The notes below the pieces were generated by a model. It made no database searches, was not told the origin of the DNA, and was given only the letters and a program-made list of their open reading frames with translations. Positions 35,543 to 44,391 of a stretch of 64,000 nt of DNA are shown here, in pieces. The DNA is from Methylophilus aquaticus (GTDB lineage: Bacteria > Pseudomonadota > Gammaproteobacteria > Burkholderiales > Methylophilaceae), in NCBI RefSeq assembly GCF_030769565.1, contig NZ_JAVCAP010000031.1, positions 1-64,000 of the forward strand, read 5' to 3'. Both the position numbers and the translations under genes were made by a program. Positions within the stretch are counted from its first letter, which is position 1, and every line of letters starts with the position of its first letter.

Positions 35543-37915
35543 TTATTTTTTGGTCAGACGTTGCCAGGTCGCAACCACGGTATCCGGGTTCAGCGAGACT
35601 GACTGAATCCCTTCGGCGACTAGCCATTCGGCAAAGTCCTCGTGGTCAGAAGGTCCTTGACCGCAAATGCCCACGTATTTACCCAAGCGGTTACAAGTGT
35701 TGATTGCCATTTTCAGCAATACCTTCACCGCATCATTACGTTCATCAAAACCATCAGCCAGAATGCCGGAGTCACGGTCCATGCCCAAGGTCAGTTGCGT
35801 CAAATCGTTAGAGCCGATTGAGAAGCCATCAAAGTACTCAAGGAACTGCTCTGCCAGCAATGCGTTTGCCGGAATTTCACACATCATGATCAGGCGTAAA
35901 CCATTGTCACCCCGTTTCAAGCCGTTGGCTGCCATGATTTCGGTCACGGCACGCGCTTCATCCAGTGTACGCACAAATGGAATCATCAGTTCGACATTGG
36001 TCAGTCCCATCACATCGCGGACTTTTTTCATGGCCTGACATTCCATGGCAAAACACTCTTTAAAGTCTTCAGCCATGTAACGCGCTGCACCACGGAAACC
36101 AATCATCGGGTTTTCTTCATCTGGCTCGTAAATCTCGCCACCGACCAGTTTTTTGTATTCATTAGACTTAAAGTCTGAGGTCCGTACAATCACCGGTTTT
36201 GGATAGAATGCTGCAGCAATGGTCGCAACGCCTTCCGCGACTTTGTCAATGTAGAACTGTTTGGGGCTGTCATAGCCGCGGGCGCGGTTCTTGATCGTTG
36301 CCTGTATTGTGGCCGGCATCGCATCTACGTTCAAAATCGCTTTCGGGTGAATACCAACCATGTTGTTAATCACGAATTCCAGTCGCGCCAAACCAACACC
36401 GTCATTCGGTGTCTGGGCAAAGGTAAACGCCATGTCCGGGTTACCCACGTTCATCATGATTTTGCAAGGCGGCTTGCTTAGTGCACTGTTGGCCTGAGTC
36501 GACACTTCGTAGTCCAGTGCGCCGTGATAGACAAACCCGGTTTCACCTTCCGCACATGAAACAGTAACGATTTCACCATCACGCAGCAAATCAGTGGCGT
36601 TCACAGAACCCACAATGGCAGGGATGCCTAATTCACGTGCAATAATCGCCGCGTGGCAGGTACGGCCACCACGGTTGGTAACCAAGGCACTGGCGCGCTT
36701 CATGACGGGTTCCCAGTTAGGGTCAGTCATATCGGCCACCAGCACGTCACCAGGTTGAACTTCGTGCATTTCAGCCGGATCTAGCACAATACGTACTGGC
36801 CCCACACCTACTTTTTGTGTCACTGCACGACCAGCCACCACAGGCACAGAGGCATGTTTTTGCAGCTTAAATGTCTCGGTGACATTATTGGCCGCTTCTT
36901 GCGACTTCACGGTTTCCGGACGAGCTTGTAAAATATACAGTTTGTTATCCAGACCGTTTTTTCCCCATTCAATATCCATTGGACAGCCATAGTGCTGTTC
37001 GATGGTCATGGCATAGCCAGCCAGCTCCAGGATATCCGCATCGGTCAGCGAGTAACGGTTGCTTTCTGCCGGGTCTACTTCGACAGTATGCGTGGATTTA
37101 CCGGCTTGGGTGGCATCTGAAAATACCATTTTGATCAGCTTGGAACCCATGGTGCGGCGCACGATGGCAGGTTTGCCTTGCGCCAGCAAAGGTTTGTGCA
37201 CATAGAACTCGTCCGGGTTCACTGCACCTTGTACCACAGTCTCACCCAGACCATAGGAGGCGGTAATAAACGCCATGTCACGGTGACCGGATTCGGTATC
37301 AATGGTAAACATCACACCGGCACAGCCAATATCAGAACGTACCATTTGTTGTACACCAGCAGACAGCGCCACGTCGGCATGTACAAACCCTTTGTGAACA
37401 CGGTAAGAAATGGCACGATCGTTATATAAAGAAGCAAACACTTCTTTAATAGCGTGTTTGATATTTTCCAAACCATGAATATTCAAAAAGCTTTCTTGTT
37501 GTCCGGCGAATGAAGCATCCGGCAAGTCTTCTGCAGTCGCGGAGGAGCGTACTGCAAACGTAGTTCCTGGTGCTGACTTTTCTATCAGTTTGCTGTAGTT
37601 TTCAGCGATAGCAATTTGTAATGTCTGTGGAAACTCTGTTTCCATAATCCACTGGCGGATTTGTGCGCCGCATTTCGCAAGGGCTTGTGTGTCATCAGCA
37701 TTGAGCTTGTCCAGCAAATCATTGATTCTTTTGTTTAATCCGCCTTGTTCCAAAAACTCACGATAAGCATCTGCGGTGGTGGCAAAGCCGGTGGGTACAC
37801 GTACACCCTTAGCCGTGAGTTGAGAAATCATTTCACCAAGAGAAGCGTTTTTGCCACCAACAGAAGGCACATCGCTATTTCTTAGATTCTCAAATGGAAT
37901 AACATGACTTACCAT
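35543..37915 (-). CDS. ppsA: Phosphoenolpyruvate synthase
   Basis: PpsA makes PEP from pyruvate with ATP, yielding AMP and Pi. It has an N-terminal ATP-grasp domain ([31 protein letters not shown]), a swivelling phosphohistidine domain with His421 in [17 protein letters not shown], and a C-terminal PEP/pyruvate barrel ending with [13 protein letters not shown]. Thr419, two residues before the His, is the site modified by PSRP, whose gene follows. 790 residues is full length. For a methylotroph assimilating through the RuMP cycle this provides PEP when pyruvate is the product. Divergent from the H4MPT island. Confidence 0.97.
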   Translation of the reverse strand: MVSHVIPFENLRNSDVPSVGGKNASLGEMISQLTAKGVRVPTGFATTADAYREFLEQGGLNKRINDLLDKLNADDTQALAKCGAQIRQWIMETEFPQTLQIAIAENYSKLIEKSAPGTTFAVRSSATAEDLPDASFAGQQESFLNIHGLENIKHAIKEVFASLYNDRAISYRVHKGFVHADVALSAGVQQMVRSDIGCAGVMFTIDTESGHRDMAFITASYGLGETVVQGAVNPDEFYVHKPLLAQGKPAIVRRTMGSKLIKMVFSDATQAGKSTHTVEVDPAESNRYSLTDADILELAGYAMTIEQHYGCPMDIEWGKNGLDNKLYILQARPETVKSQEAANNVTETFKLQKHASVPVVAGRAVTQKVGVGPVRIVLDPAEMHEVQPGDVLVADMTDPNWEPVMKRASALVTNRGGRTCHAAIIARELGIPAIVGSVNATDLLRDGEIVTVSCAEGETGFVYHGALDYEVSTQANSALSKPPCKIMMNVGNPDMAFTFAQTPNDGVGLARLEFVINNMVGIHPKAILNVDAMPATIQATIKNRARGYDSPKQFYIDKVAEGVATIAAAFYPKPVIVRTSDFKSNEYKKLVGGEIYEPDEENPMIGFRGAARYMAEDFKECFAMECQAMKKVRDVMGLTNVELMIPFVRTLDEARAVTEIMAANGLKRGDNGLRLIMMCEIPANALLAEQFLEYFDGFSIGSNDLTQLTLGMDRDSGILADGFDERNDAVKVLLKMAINTCNRLGKYVGICGQGPSDHEDFAEWLVAEGIQSVSLNPDTVVATWQRLTKK

Positions 37916-38120
37916 ATAAAACCCTTAATTGTTTTGAACCTGATGATAATCTATTGCGGATGCAATCGATTCAATTCGATAAATAGAGGCCATTTGCGGG
38001 GCGCAACCAGTTTTATAGAATTACTTTTATAACATGCATTATGCCAAAATCATGTTTTAATGTCACGTCAGCTTCACCTCACTGTTTAAATTTTTTTAAC
38101 GTACTTGTAACGAATGGCCC

Positions 38121-39080
38121 ATGATTTCCGGATTGTTTTCTGATCGCTCTGTTTCCGTCACTACTTTTGGCAGATTGCATTTGGGATTTTTTGACCTTAG
38201 TCAGCAGTCTATACGGCGTTTCGGGAGTATGGGTGTCTCGATTGATGCATTTCAAACCAGCCTGACTGCAAGCTTTGGCACGCTTGGTAATGAGCTGCCT
38301 TGGCTGAATGCATTGCTGCAACGACATCTGCAAGGGCTGACCACCCCAGCCGAGGTGCGCTTGCAGCTACACCAGGCGATTCCGCGACATGGTGGATTGG
38401 GCTCTGGCACACAAATGGCTCTGGCTGTGGGAGCGGCTGTAAACAGCCTGCTTGGCTACTCTGTGAATCCTGCAGAGATTGCTGCGCGTCATGATCGTGG
38501 TGGTCGATCCGGTATAGGCATTGCGACATTTGCACATGGCGGGCTGATATTGGATGGTGGCAAAGGCCCTGCAACCGTTGTTCCACCTATGTTGGCACGT
38601 TATGCATTTCCTGATAAGTGGTGTTTTTTGCTGATGATGCAAACTGGTTTGGTCGGTGTGCACGGTCTTCAGGAAAAAACAGCCTTTCAACAATTAAAGC
38701 CTCACACGCTGGCTGAAACACAGGCGCTTGCACATCAAGTATTGATGCATGGCTTGCCTGCCTTGCAAGAGCAAGATTTTGAGGTTTTTGCTGCAGTTGT
38801 CGGGGCCTTGCAAGATTACAACGGTACTTATTTTGCATCGGCCCAAGGTGGTCGGTATGCCAGCCCTGCTGTTACACAAGTTATTACCTATTTAAAGCAA
38901 CAGGGACATGTCGGTTTGGGGCAAACGTCCTGGGGGCCAACTGGTTTTGTGATGATGCCTACGCGCGCCTCTGCGCATGCGCTTAAAGAGCAGCTATTGA
39001 TTCGTTTTTCCTCGCTTGATTTGGACTATCATATTGTGCATGCAGTCAATCATGGCGCTTTGCTGAGTATTCATGATTGA
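38121..39080 (+). CDS. mptG: Beta-ribofuranosylaminobenzene 5'-phosphate synthase
   Basis: Beta-RFAP synthase condenses p-hydroxy- or p-aminobenzoate with PRPP and releases CO2 and PPi, the first committed step to the H4MPT side arm. It is a GHMP-superfamily protein; PRHGGLGSGTQMALAVGAAV near 89-108 is the GHMP loop and HDRGGRSGIGIATFAHGG is characteristic of beta-RFAP synthases. 319 residues from the ATG at 38121. Almost exclusive to methanogens and bacteria with H4MPT. It starts the island, divergent from ppsA, about 205 bp apart. Confidence 0.93.
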   Translation: MISGLFSDRSVSVTTFGRLHLGFFDLSQQSIRRFGSMGVSIDAFQTSLTASFGTLGNELPWLNALLQRHLQGLTTPAEVRLQLHQAIPRHGGLGSGTQMALAVGAAVNSLLGYSVNPAEIAARHDRGGRSGIGIATFAHGGLILDGGKGPATVVPPMLARYAFPDKWCFLLMMQTGLVGVHGLQEKTAFQQLKPHTLAETQALAHQVLMHGLPALQEQDFEVFAAVVGALQDYNGTYFASAQGGRYASPAVTQVITYLKQQGHVGLGQTSWGPTGFVMMPTRASAHALKEQLLIRFSSLDLDYHIVHAVNHGALLSIHD

Positions 39081-39194
39081 AAAGCCGGATTTTTTATCGC
39101 TTTATCATAGTTTTGAAATGCTGAAGTCTTGCGTATAGTGTGGCATAGTAAAGACAGGGGTTTGAATACTCATTAAAACTAAAACGAGGTGACC

Positions 39195-40088
39195 ATGAAA
39201 AAAACAAGCATTATGCATTTATTCACAGCCGCAAAAAATGCCAGTCCGTTTGATGTCAATATGGCATTCGATGCAGGCTATGAAAAAATCATTTCCTATA
39301 CCAATGTCACCCTGAATGAAATCATTCCCTTGACGCAAGATGCTATTTTTTCACGTAGCCCGAGTGGCCTAAAGCAACAAGCCTTGTTTTTTGGCGGACG
39401 GGATATTCAGGTCGCACTCGAAATGCAAAAACAGGCGCGGAGTGCCATGTTCAAGCCATTTGAGTGCCATACCTTTTCTGATCCATCAGGCGCTTTTACA
39501 ACTGCAGCAGCCATGCTGGCCAAAGTAGATTTTTATCTGCAAAAGTCCGGCAGCGGCCTTGGTAAGGAAAAAATTGCCATTTTTGGTGCCAGTGGTACGG
39601 TGGGCTCCACAGCCGCGCTGATTGCGGCGCGCCAAGGATCAACAGTGTTAATGGTTGCGCATGCTGGAGTCGACAGCATGCAGGCTTATGTGGATAAACT
39701 CTCCGAAAGTTATGATGTGAAGCTGGAGGTGGTCGATGGCAGTACAGAGTCGGCTAAAATCGCCGTTCTTAACGAAGCGACTGTGGCCTTGTGTGCAACG
39801 CCTGCGGGTGTTCGCGTACTGGAAGTGCGTCAGTTTGCCGGTTCAAAAACACTCAAAGTAGTTGCCGATGTCAATGCCGTGCCTCCTTCCGGAATTGAAG
39901 GGGTGGATACTTTTTCTAATGGCGGCTTGATTGAAGGTACGCAAGTTGCGGGTTTCGGTGCTTTGGCCATCGGGCAACTGAAGTATGTGACGCAAAACAA
40001 GTTACTGGAGCAAATGTTGCAAAGCGAAAGTCCCATGCACATTGACTATCATCAGGCGTACGAATATGCCTGTGCACACGTTGAATAA
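39195..40088 (+). CDS. mtdB: NAD(P)-dependent methylene-H4MPT dehydrogenase
   Basis: MtdB oxidises methylene-H4MPT, the product of formaldehyde capture, to methenyl-H4MPT with NAD(P)+. The start MKKTSIMHLFTAAKNASPFDVNM is MtdB-like, and the Rossmann loop FGASGTVGSTAALIAARQG near 135-152 binds the nucleotide. 297 residues from the ATG at 39195 behind GAGGTGA. A weak promoter (TATAGT at 39134-39139) may lie in the 114-bp gap before it. MtdA, its paralogue, lacks the same N-terminus; the neighbouring mch supports MtdB. Confidence 0.93.
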   Translation: MKKTSIMHLFTAAKNASPFDVNMAFDAGYEKIISYTNVTLNEIIPLTQDAIFSRSPSGLKQQALFFGGRDIQVALEMQKQARSAMFKPFECHTFSDPSGAFTTAAAMLAKVDFYLQKSGSGLGKEKIAIFGASGTVGSTAALIAARQGSTVLMVAHAGVDSMQAYVDKLSESYDVKLEVVDGSTESAKIAVLNEATVALCATPAGVRVLEVRQFAGSKTLKVVADVNAVPPSGIEGVDTFSNGGLIEGTQVAGFGALAIGQLKYVTQNKLLEQMLQSESPMHIDYHQAYEYACAHVE

Positions 40089-40098
40089 GTCTGGCTGA

Positions 40099-41196
40099 AT
40101 GCAGTTAGCAGTGGTTTCTCAAAGTGCGCGAATTTATGCGAACTTTGCACATGAGGCGGGGCTAGCTCCTGATGTGATTGATGCATTTGCTGATATCGAC
40201 ACGCGTGCATGCGCCAATCGCTGGTTGCAGTGCAAGGCACTTGTTTCCGGCTGGAATCCATCCGATTTCAGGATCTTGATTGATAGACTGGATGCCTGGC
40301 AGACAGATACTCTGGTCATAGGATCAGGCTTTGAGCAGGCATTGCCACAATATGCATGGCTCTACCAGCACTACACGCTGGCTGGCAATACGCCGCAGGT
40401 GATGGATCAGTTGAAAGATCCCTTCTGGCTGGCGCCCATCTGTACAAATCTGGGGATTGCTTCTCCCGAGGTGCGGCAAACGGCACCTGTCTCAGGCCGC
40501 TGGCTGGTCAAACAGCGGGGCGGTTGTGGCGGCGGCCATATCAAAGACTGGCAAGCAGGCATGATGGTGGCACAGCATGAATATTATCAGGCATGGCAAG
40601 CGGGCATCAGTGTAGGCGCCTTGTTTGTCGGCAACGGTGAACACTGTCGCCTGGTGGGCGTGCATCAACTACACGAGGCGCTTGACAGTTATGCCTATGC
40701 TGGCGCAAGCCGTCTGCTGGATGCCTCGCTGGATCAGGCCATGCAAGCACTGGCAGACTGTTTGATGCAGGCCGTTGCGCTCAAGGGGATTTTCAGTATA
40801 GATGCGCGCTGGCATGCAGGCCGTTTATATTTGCTGGAAGTCAATCCGCGGCTGAGCGCCAGCATGCGCCTGTATGTTGGTTTGCCTTTGATGCAGGCGC
40901 ATCTGGCGGGTTGCCGGCAGCAAGCGTTGCCAATATTGAATGTGTCCATTTACAGTGCCAGTCATCGCATCTTGTATGCTGGCCAATCCGTGGATGTGTC
41001 CGGACTGCGCATGCCGGACTGGCTGGAAGATCGGCCGAATGGCGGAATGATTGAAGCAGGGCAGCCAGTGTGCAGTCTGTATGCGCAGGGCGAGAATATG
41101 TTTGAAGTGCAGCAACAGTTGCTGCAACAGCAGGAATTTTTAAAGAAACTATGGGGGACTTATGTCAGCGAGCGCATCCAATTCTTCAACGATTAG
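40099..41196 (+). CDS. ATP-grasp protein of the H4MPT/methylofuran C1 pathway
   Basis: A 365-residue ATP-grasp ligase. The N-terminal preATP domain is followed by WLVKQRGGCGGGHIKDW (nucleotide loop, about 135-151), and by the metal-binding SIDARWHAGRLYLLEVNPRLSASM (Glu/Asn pair of the grasp fold). Homologues occur only in H4MPT gene islands of methylotrophs (often called OrfY-like) and are thought to ligate amino acids, probably glutamate, during cofactor synthesis; the substrate is not established from sequence. It starts 10 bp after mtdB and overlaps mch by 35 bp, so expression is tightly coupled to both. Confidence 0.8.
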   Translation: MQLAVVSQSARIYANFAHEAGLAPDVIDAFADIDTRACANRWLQCKALVSGWNPSDFRILIDRLDAWQTDTLVIGSGFEQALPQYAWLYQHYTLAGNTPQVMDQLKDPFWLAPICTNLGIASPEVRQTAPVSGRWLVKQRGGCGGGHIKDWQAGMMVAQHEYYQAWQAGISVGALFVGNGEHCRLVGVHQLHEALDSYAYAGASRLLDASLDQAMQALADCLMQAVALKGIFSIDARWHAGRLYLLEVNPRLSASMRLYVGLPLMQAHLAGCRQQALPILNVSIYSASHRILYAGQSVDVSGLRMPDWLEDRPNGGMIEAGQPVCSLYAQGENMFEVQQQLLQQQEFLKKLWGTYVSERIQFFND

Positions 41197-42136
41197 CGTA
41201 CAACAATACAGCGCACCACTGGTCGCGCAACTTATCACGCACGCAGCCGCACTGGGGTGTCAAGTCAGCACACATGAAAGTGGTGCCACGATTGTCGATG
41301 CCGGTATTCAAGCCTCAGGGGGCCTCGAAGCAGGGCGTTTGATCGGAGAAATCTGCATGGGGGGCTTAGGGAGTGTGGCTTTGCGCCATGTGCCCCAGTT
41401 TGCGCGCTGGCCATTGAGTGTGGTGGTCACGGCTAAACAGCCGGTGATTGCCTGTCTGGGCAGTCAATATGCTGGCTGGGCGCTTTCGCATGAGAAATTC
41501 TTTTCACTTGGCAGTGGACCGGCACGCGCGATTGCCCAGCGCGAGGAAGTCTTCAAAGACATTGATTACCGTGACAGTGGCGAACAAACGGTACTGGTAC
41601 TGGAAACAGATAAAGTGCCGCCCGTGCAGGTGATTGAAAAAGTGGCGAAAGATACTGGATTGCCCGCCAATAAACTGACCTTTATTTTAACGCCCACGCG
41701 TAGTATCGCAGGCACCGTGCAAGTGACCGCGCGCGTGCTCGAAGTGGCCCTGCATAAATGCCATACCCTGCATTTTGATTTGAGTGCCGTGGTGGATGGC
41801 TATGGCGTGGCGCCGGTGCCTGCACCATCGCCTGACTTTATCACTGGCATGGGGCGTACCAATGATGCCATTTTGTTTGGCGGATTTGTACAATTGTTCG
41901 TCAACACCGACGACGCGGCAGCCGAAGCCTTGACCAAACAATTGCCTTCTTCATCCTCTAAAGATTATGGCCGTCCATTCGCTGAAGTGTTTAAAGCAGT
42001 GAATATGGATTTTTACCAGATTGATCCCATGCTGTTTTCCCCTGCCAAAGTCAGCGTCACCAACCTGAAATCCGGCCGCACTTTCTTTGCCGGTAAGTTT
42101 AATGAAGATCTTTTAAATCAATCATTTGGCGGTTAA
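41162..42136 (+). CDS. mch: Methenyl-H4MPT cyclohydrolase
   Basis: Mch hydrolyses methenyl-H4MPT to 5-formyl-H4MPT, the step after MtdB. The sequence has the family pieces AGIQASGGLEAGRLIGEICMGGLG (near 47-70), AGWALSHEKFFSLGSGPARA, and DYGRPFAEVFKAVNMDFYQIDPMLFSPA. 324 residues. Its start lies 35 bp inside the upstream ATP-grasp gene, in another frame. The next step enzyme, formyltransferase/hydrolase (Fhc), is not in this window. Confidence 0.96.
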   Translation: MSASASNSSTISVQQYSAPLVAQLITHAAALGCQVSTHESGATIVDAGIQASGGLEAGRLIGEICMGGLGSVALRHVPQFARWPLSVVVTAKQPVIACLGSQYAGWALSHEKFFSLGSGPARAIAQREEVFKDIDYRDSGEQTVLVLETDKVPPVQVIEKVAKDTGLPANKLTFILTPTRSIAGTVQVTARVLEVALHKCHTLHFDLSAVVDGYGVAPVPAPSPDFITGMGRTNDAILFGGFVQLFVNTDDAAAEALTKQLPSSSSKDYGRPFAEVFKAVNMDFYQIDPMLFSPAKVSVTNLKSGRTFFAGKFNEDLLNQSFGG

Positions 42137-42209
42137 TTGTAAAGTTAAACAATAGAGCAGCGGGTCGCATTGCACAGGCATTGTGCCCGCGTCGCTATTT
42201 CAGGACAGC

Positions 42210-43100
42210 ATGCAAGTCGTTCCAATATTTACCGATGAAGTGGCCCAGGCCGGTGGCTGGCATGGGCAGGCGCTGGCGCAGGCATTTGCCCGTCGTGGCT
42301 GGCAAGCGCTGATGGTGTCGCTCGACAGTTGTCATGTCAGCATTGTTGACCAGCACGTGCGCGTCCACGTGCCGGGTCTGATGCAGGCTTCACCCATTGC
42401 TTTTGTACGTGGTGTGGCGGCAGGCACCACGCAGCAGATTATTACTCGCCTCAATATATTGCATACCCTGAAGCGTCAGGGTATGTATCTCTACAATAAT
42501 GCGACTGCGATTGAAACCACAGTCGATAAATCGATGACCAGCCAGTTATTGGCTGAGCACGGGATCGCGACCCCCAATACCTGGGTATGTGAATATCGGC
42601 AGATTGCACATCCTTTAATGCAGCAGGCGCTGGACCATGGTAAAACGCTGGTCATCAAGCCGTTGTTTGGATCGCAGGGCAAGGGTGTGCGTCTGATACA
42701 AACCCCCCAGCAATTTGCGCTACCGCAAGAGATGTTTGTGGATGGTGTGTATTATTTACAGGAAAAAATTGAAACCGGTGTACATCAGCACGACTATCGC
42801 GTATTTGTGGTACGTGGTCAGGTGCTGGCCGTGATGAAACGCAAAGGCAGCGACTGGTTGCATAATGTGGCACGTGGCGCACGTTGCGAGGCATGTGATG
42901 AGGACGATGTCGCTGCACTCGGTTTGCAGGCGGCCAACGTTATTGGGCTGGATTATGCCGGGGTCGATATTATTCGGGACAAGGAGGGTAAATGTTGGGT
43001 GATCGAAGTCAACAGTATTCCAGCCTGGCGCGGGCTGCAAAGTATTACTGCTTTCGACATTGCGCAATCGCTGGTCGACGACCTGCTGCAGTTTGCCTGA
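42210..43100 (+). CDS. RimK-like ATP-grasp ligase of the H4MPT island
   Basis: A 296-residue RimK-type ligase. NATAIETTVDKSMTSQLLAEHGIATPNTWV, then VIKPLFGSQGKGVRLIQ (ATP loop), then YRVFVVRGQVLAVMKRKG, and finally GVDIIRD and VIEVNSIPAWRGL are seen. It matches the RimK-like protein found in methylotroph H4MPT islands (Orf17 type), related to archaeal MptN, which adds glutamate to H4MPT. That role is an inference. The ATG at 42210 behind AGGACAGC is preferred to a GTG at 42183. It lies 73 bp after mch and 7 bp before the CitG-like gene. Confidence 0.82.
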   Translation: MQVVPIFTDEVAQAGGWHGQALAQAFARRGWQALMVSLDSCHVSIVDQHVRVHVPGLMQASPIAFVRGVAAGTTQQIITRLNILHTLKRQGMYLYNNATAIETTVDKSMTSQLLAEHGIATPNTWVCEYRQIAHPLMQQALDHGKTLVIKPLFGSQGKGVRLIQTPQQFALPQEMFVDGVYYLQEKIETGVHQHDYRVFVVRGQVLAVMKRKGSDWLHNVARGARCEACDEDDVAALGLQAANVIGLDYAGVDIIRDKEGKCWVIEVNSIPAWRGLQSITAFDIAQSLVDDLLQFA

Positions 43101-43107
43101 GTCTGTG

Positions 43108-43944
43108 ATGGATATTCAGTCAGCCTATCTGAAAGCCTGTTTGTCCGAGCTGGAAGCGCTCAAGCCCGGGAATGTGCATTTGTTTGCCGATGGTCATGGC
43201 ATGCAGGTGCAGGACTTTATTGACAGTGCCGAGGTCTCGGCACCGGCCTTGTGTGAAGATCTCAGTCTGGGTGTGCGTCCATTGGGGCAGCGCATGGTGG
43301 ATGCTTTGCAGGCGACTTATGCCAAAGTGGCGTGCAATACCAATCTGGGCATCGTGCTGCTGGCAGGTCCTGTAGTGCAGGCGGTGTTGCAGTATCCGCA
43401 GCTTTCACTCAGGCAGGGGCTGGTCGCGGTGCTAGACAATACCACTGTGGCGGATGCCGAGGCTGTTTATCAGGGCATTCGTCTGGTCAAGCCTGCCGGC
43501 ATGGGCCAGCAAGTGGACCATGATGTCAGTCAGCAAGCCGACATCACTTTGTTACATGCCATGCAAATTGCAAGTGTCTATGACAAGGTGGCGGGTCAGT
43601 ACACCAGCCACTATGCTGAAATATTTGACCATGCGTTGCCGCTTTATCAGCGATGCTGCACCCGCTGGGAACGCCCGGCCTGGGCCTTGACCGCCGTCTA
43701 TCTGTATTGGCTGGCGCACTGGCCCGACAGTCATATCGCCCGTAAGTATGGCATGGCGCAGGCTGTTACCATCCAGCAGCAGGCCAAAAATCATTTTCAG
43801 CACTTTACAGACTTGCAGAACCCAAAGCTTTACATGGCGCCGTTACTTGCTTGGGATGCTGAACTCAAACAAGCCGGCATCAATCCCGGTACCAGTGCCG
43901 ATTTGACAGTCACCACTGCCTTGCTCGCCAATCTCTTGGTCTGA
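43108..43944 (+). CDS. CitG/MdcB-like triphosphoribosyl-dephospho-CoA synthase family protein
   Basis: A 278-residue protein with the CitG pattern: EALKPGNVHLFADGHGMQVQDF, then CNTNLGIVLLAGPVVQA, then NPGTSADLTVTTALLANLL. True CitG makes 2'-(5''-triphosphoribosyl)-3'-dephospho-CoA for citrate or malonate lyase; no lyase genes are here. Homologues are a regular part of H4MPT islands, so it probably transfers a (phospho)ribosyl group from a nucleotide during H4MPT or methylofuran synthesis. That substrate is not proven. The ATG at 43108 follows the RimK-like gene after 7 bp. Confidence 0.8.
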   Translation: MDIQSAYLKACLSELEALKPGNVHLFADGHGMQVQDFIDSAEVSAPALCEDLSLGVRPLGQRMVDALQATYAKVACNTNLGIVLLAGPVVQAVLQYPQLSLRQGLVAVLDNTTVADAEAVYQGIRLVKPAGMGQQVDHDVSQQADITLLHAMQIASVYDKVAGQYTSHYAEIFDHALPLYQRCCTRWERPAWALTAVYLYWLAHWPDSHIARKYGMAQAVTIQQQAKNHFQHFTDLQNPKLYMAPLLAWDAELKQAGINPGTSADLTVTTALLANLLV

Positions 43945-43959
43945 TTTCTGAAAAAGCAC

Positions 43960-43988
43960 GTTCTGCCAGCATGGCTCTAAGGTATACT
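43960..43988 (+). promoter_or_regulatory. Weak candidate promoter for the PCD-like gene and miaA
   Basis: TATACT (43983-43988) is a good -10 box 29 bp before the next start codon; the best -35, TTCTGC (43961-43966), is poor. It could supply the PCD-like gene and miaA independently of the island. Confidence 0.3.
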
Positions 43989-44017
43989 TTTAGTTTCAAC
44001 GCAAGCAGGAGTCTCTT

Positions 44018-44389
44018 ATGAGCGAACAGGTACTCAGCGAACAGGCATTGCAGCAGCAACTCAGTGAACATTTACCCCACTGGTTTTTTGAAGAGGGCTG
44101 GATACGCCGTAAATACAAAACCAGCGGCTGGAAGGGCACGCTGATGGTGGTCAACACTGTTGGCCATCTGGCCGAAGCGGCCTGGCATCATCCCGACTTA
44201 ACCGTCTCCTATGCCTTTGTCATCGTCAAATTGTGTACGCACAGTGCCAAGGGCATCACCATGAAAGACATTGAGCTGGCGCGTAAAATTGAAGAGGTCG
44301 TGCAATGGCAGCCTGCCCTGATCGCAGGCACTGCGCTGGAAGGGACGCCACAGGATGATCAGCGTTTCAAATACATAAAATACGATTAA
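44018..44389 (+). CDS. Pterin-4a-carbinolamine dehydratase family protein
   Basis: A 123-residue PCD/DCoH-fold protein. The catalytic triad region reads AEAAWHHPDLTVSYAFVIVKLCTHSAKGIT, with the paired His-His-Pro and the later His expected for dehydration of 4a-hydroxy-tetrahydropterins. No aromatic amino acid hydroxylase is nearby. Its place at the end of an H4MPT island suggests work on a pterin intermediate of that cofactor, or repair of oxidised H4MPT, instead of the usual phenylalanine hydroxylase recycling. It follows a strong binding site (GCAGGAG) and ends 2 bp before miaA. Confidence 0.85.
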   Translation: MSEQVLSEQALQQQLSEHLPHWFFEEGWIRRKYKTSGWKGTLMVVNTVGHLAEAAWHHPDLTVSYAFVIVKLCTHSAKGITMKDIELARKIEEVVQWQPALIAGTALEGTPQDDQRFKYIKYD

Positions 44390-44391
44390 GC

